Origin: Nematostella vectensis
Lineage: Eukaryota; Cnidaria; Anthozoa; Actiniaria; Edwardsiidae
Direction of reading: 5' to 3'
DNA length: 64,000 nucleotides
NCBI RefSeq assembly: GCF_932526225.1
Contig: NC_064037.1
Coordinates: 5,723,703 to 5,787,702, forward strand
Part shown: piece after piece, positions 63,675 through 64,000 of the stretch
Position numbering within the stretch: the stretch's first letter is position 1
Layout: each line of letters opens with the position of its first letter
Position numbers and translations under genes: made by a program
The notes under the pieces: generated by a model
Databases searched by the model: none
What the model was told of the DNA's origin: nothing
The model's input: the letters and a program-made list of their open reading frames with translations, nothing else

Positions 63675-64000
63675 CAAAGCTTAAATCAAATAATCTACGA
63701 CGATTCTGGAAGGCAATACGAAACCTAAACAAAAAGCCCTATATTCATTACGTATAAATATGGGCACGCCGTTTAGAAGGAACCTTCCGCTTACTATTCA
63801 CTTATTTGACACATTAATAAAACCAGTCCTTACGTTTATTGCAGAAATATGGGGTTTGGACACAGTCAAGTACAACGAGTTACGAGTTATGCCGATATTA
63901 TATTATATTATTATTATTAGTTACGTGACCCGATAGAGCAAGTTCATACAAGATTCTGTAAATTAATCCTACTGAACCTAGGCGTTAGCAGAAGAGCCAC
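63675..64000 (+). mobile_element. Non-LTR retrotransposon (LINE) 3' ORF fragment
   Basis: Plus-strand pieces of a LINE ORF2: LAKLKSNNLRRFWKAIRNLN, then from 63760 MGTPFRRNLPLTIHLFDTLI and KPVLTFIAEIWGLDTVKYNE, and after a small gap DPIEQVHTRFCKLILLNLGV. These match the region between endonuclease and the C-terminal end of CR1/RTE-like reverse transcriptases; the reverse-transcriptase core between KKPY and MGTP is deleted. It runs off the window end. Confidence 0.75.

Overview
The window is eukaryotic, and most likely from an early-branching animal. It is AT-rich and intron-rich: GT-AG introns, one GC-AG intron and one probable AT-AC intron. It carries five conserved animal genes in many small exons, separated and interrupted by DIRS, DNA-transposon, LINE, SINE and MITE sequence. 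I favour a cnidarian, probably a sea-anemone-like anthozoan. That is an inference from the gene set (cilia assembly factor, PX-domain SGK, GARP subunit), near-vertebrate protein lengths and transposon types; no sequence proves the species. All gene models below were assembled by hand from splice signals, reading phase and remembered family motifs.

Layout. 0.3-7.8 kb (+): XK-related (XKR) membrane protein with a very long acidic tail. 8.9-9.7 kb (-): three-exon LITAF-domain protein, convergent with XKR. 10.5-22.1 kb (+): 17-exon kintoun/DNAAF2, divergent from the LITAF gene across about 760 bp; it contains a candidate U12-type AT-AC intron, a 42-bp minisatellite in an intron and a 33-bp coding repeat. 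22.1-32.4 kb: gene-poor, with a degenerate DIRS-like tyrosine-recombinase retrotransposon (24.3-28.3 kb) whose recombinase gene is split by about 23 copies of a 61-bp repeat, flanked by copies of an older dispersed repeat. 32.4-45.2 kb (+): 20-exon SGK3-type PX-domain kinase, with a young 2-kb TIR transposon in an intron. 45.9-61.2 kb (-): 24-exon VPS53, convergent with SGK3, with a pogo-type relic, a tRNA-derived SINE and several MITEs in its introns. 61.2-64 kb: a foldback-type element, a possible first exon of another minus-strand gene, and a non-LTR retrotransposon tail running off the end.

The five genes are not a pathway. LITAF-domain proteins, PX-domain SGK3 and VPS53 all act on endosomal or trans-Golgi membranes, but I read their proximity as chance. 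No operon structure is visible. The points most worth a second look are the AT-AC intron in kintoun, the 61-bp array grown from recombinase coding DNA, two other small repeat expansions that copied exon ends together with their splice donors, and the long-tailed XKR protein.
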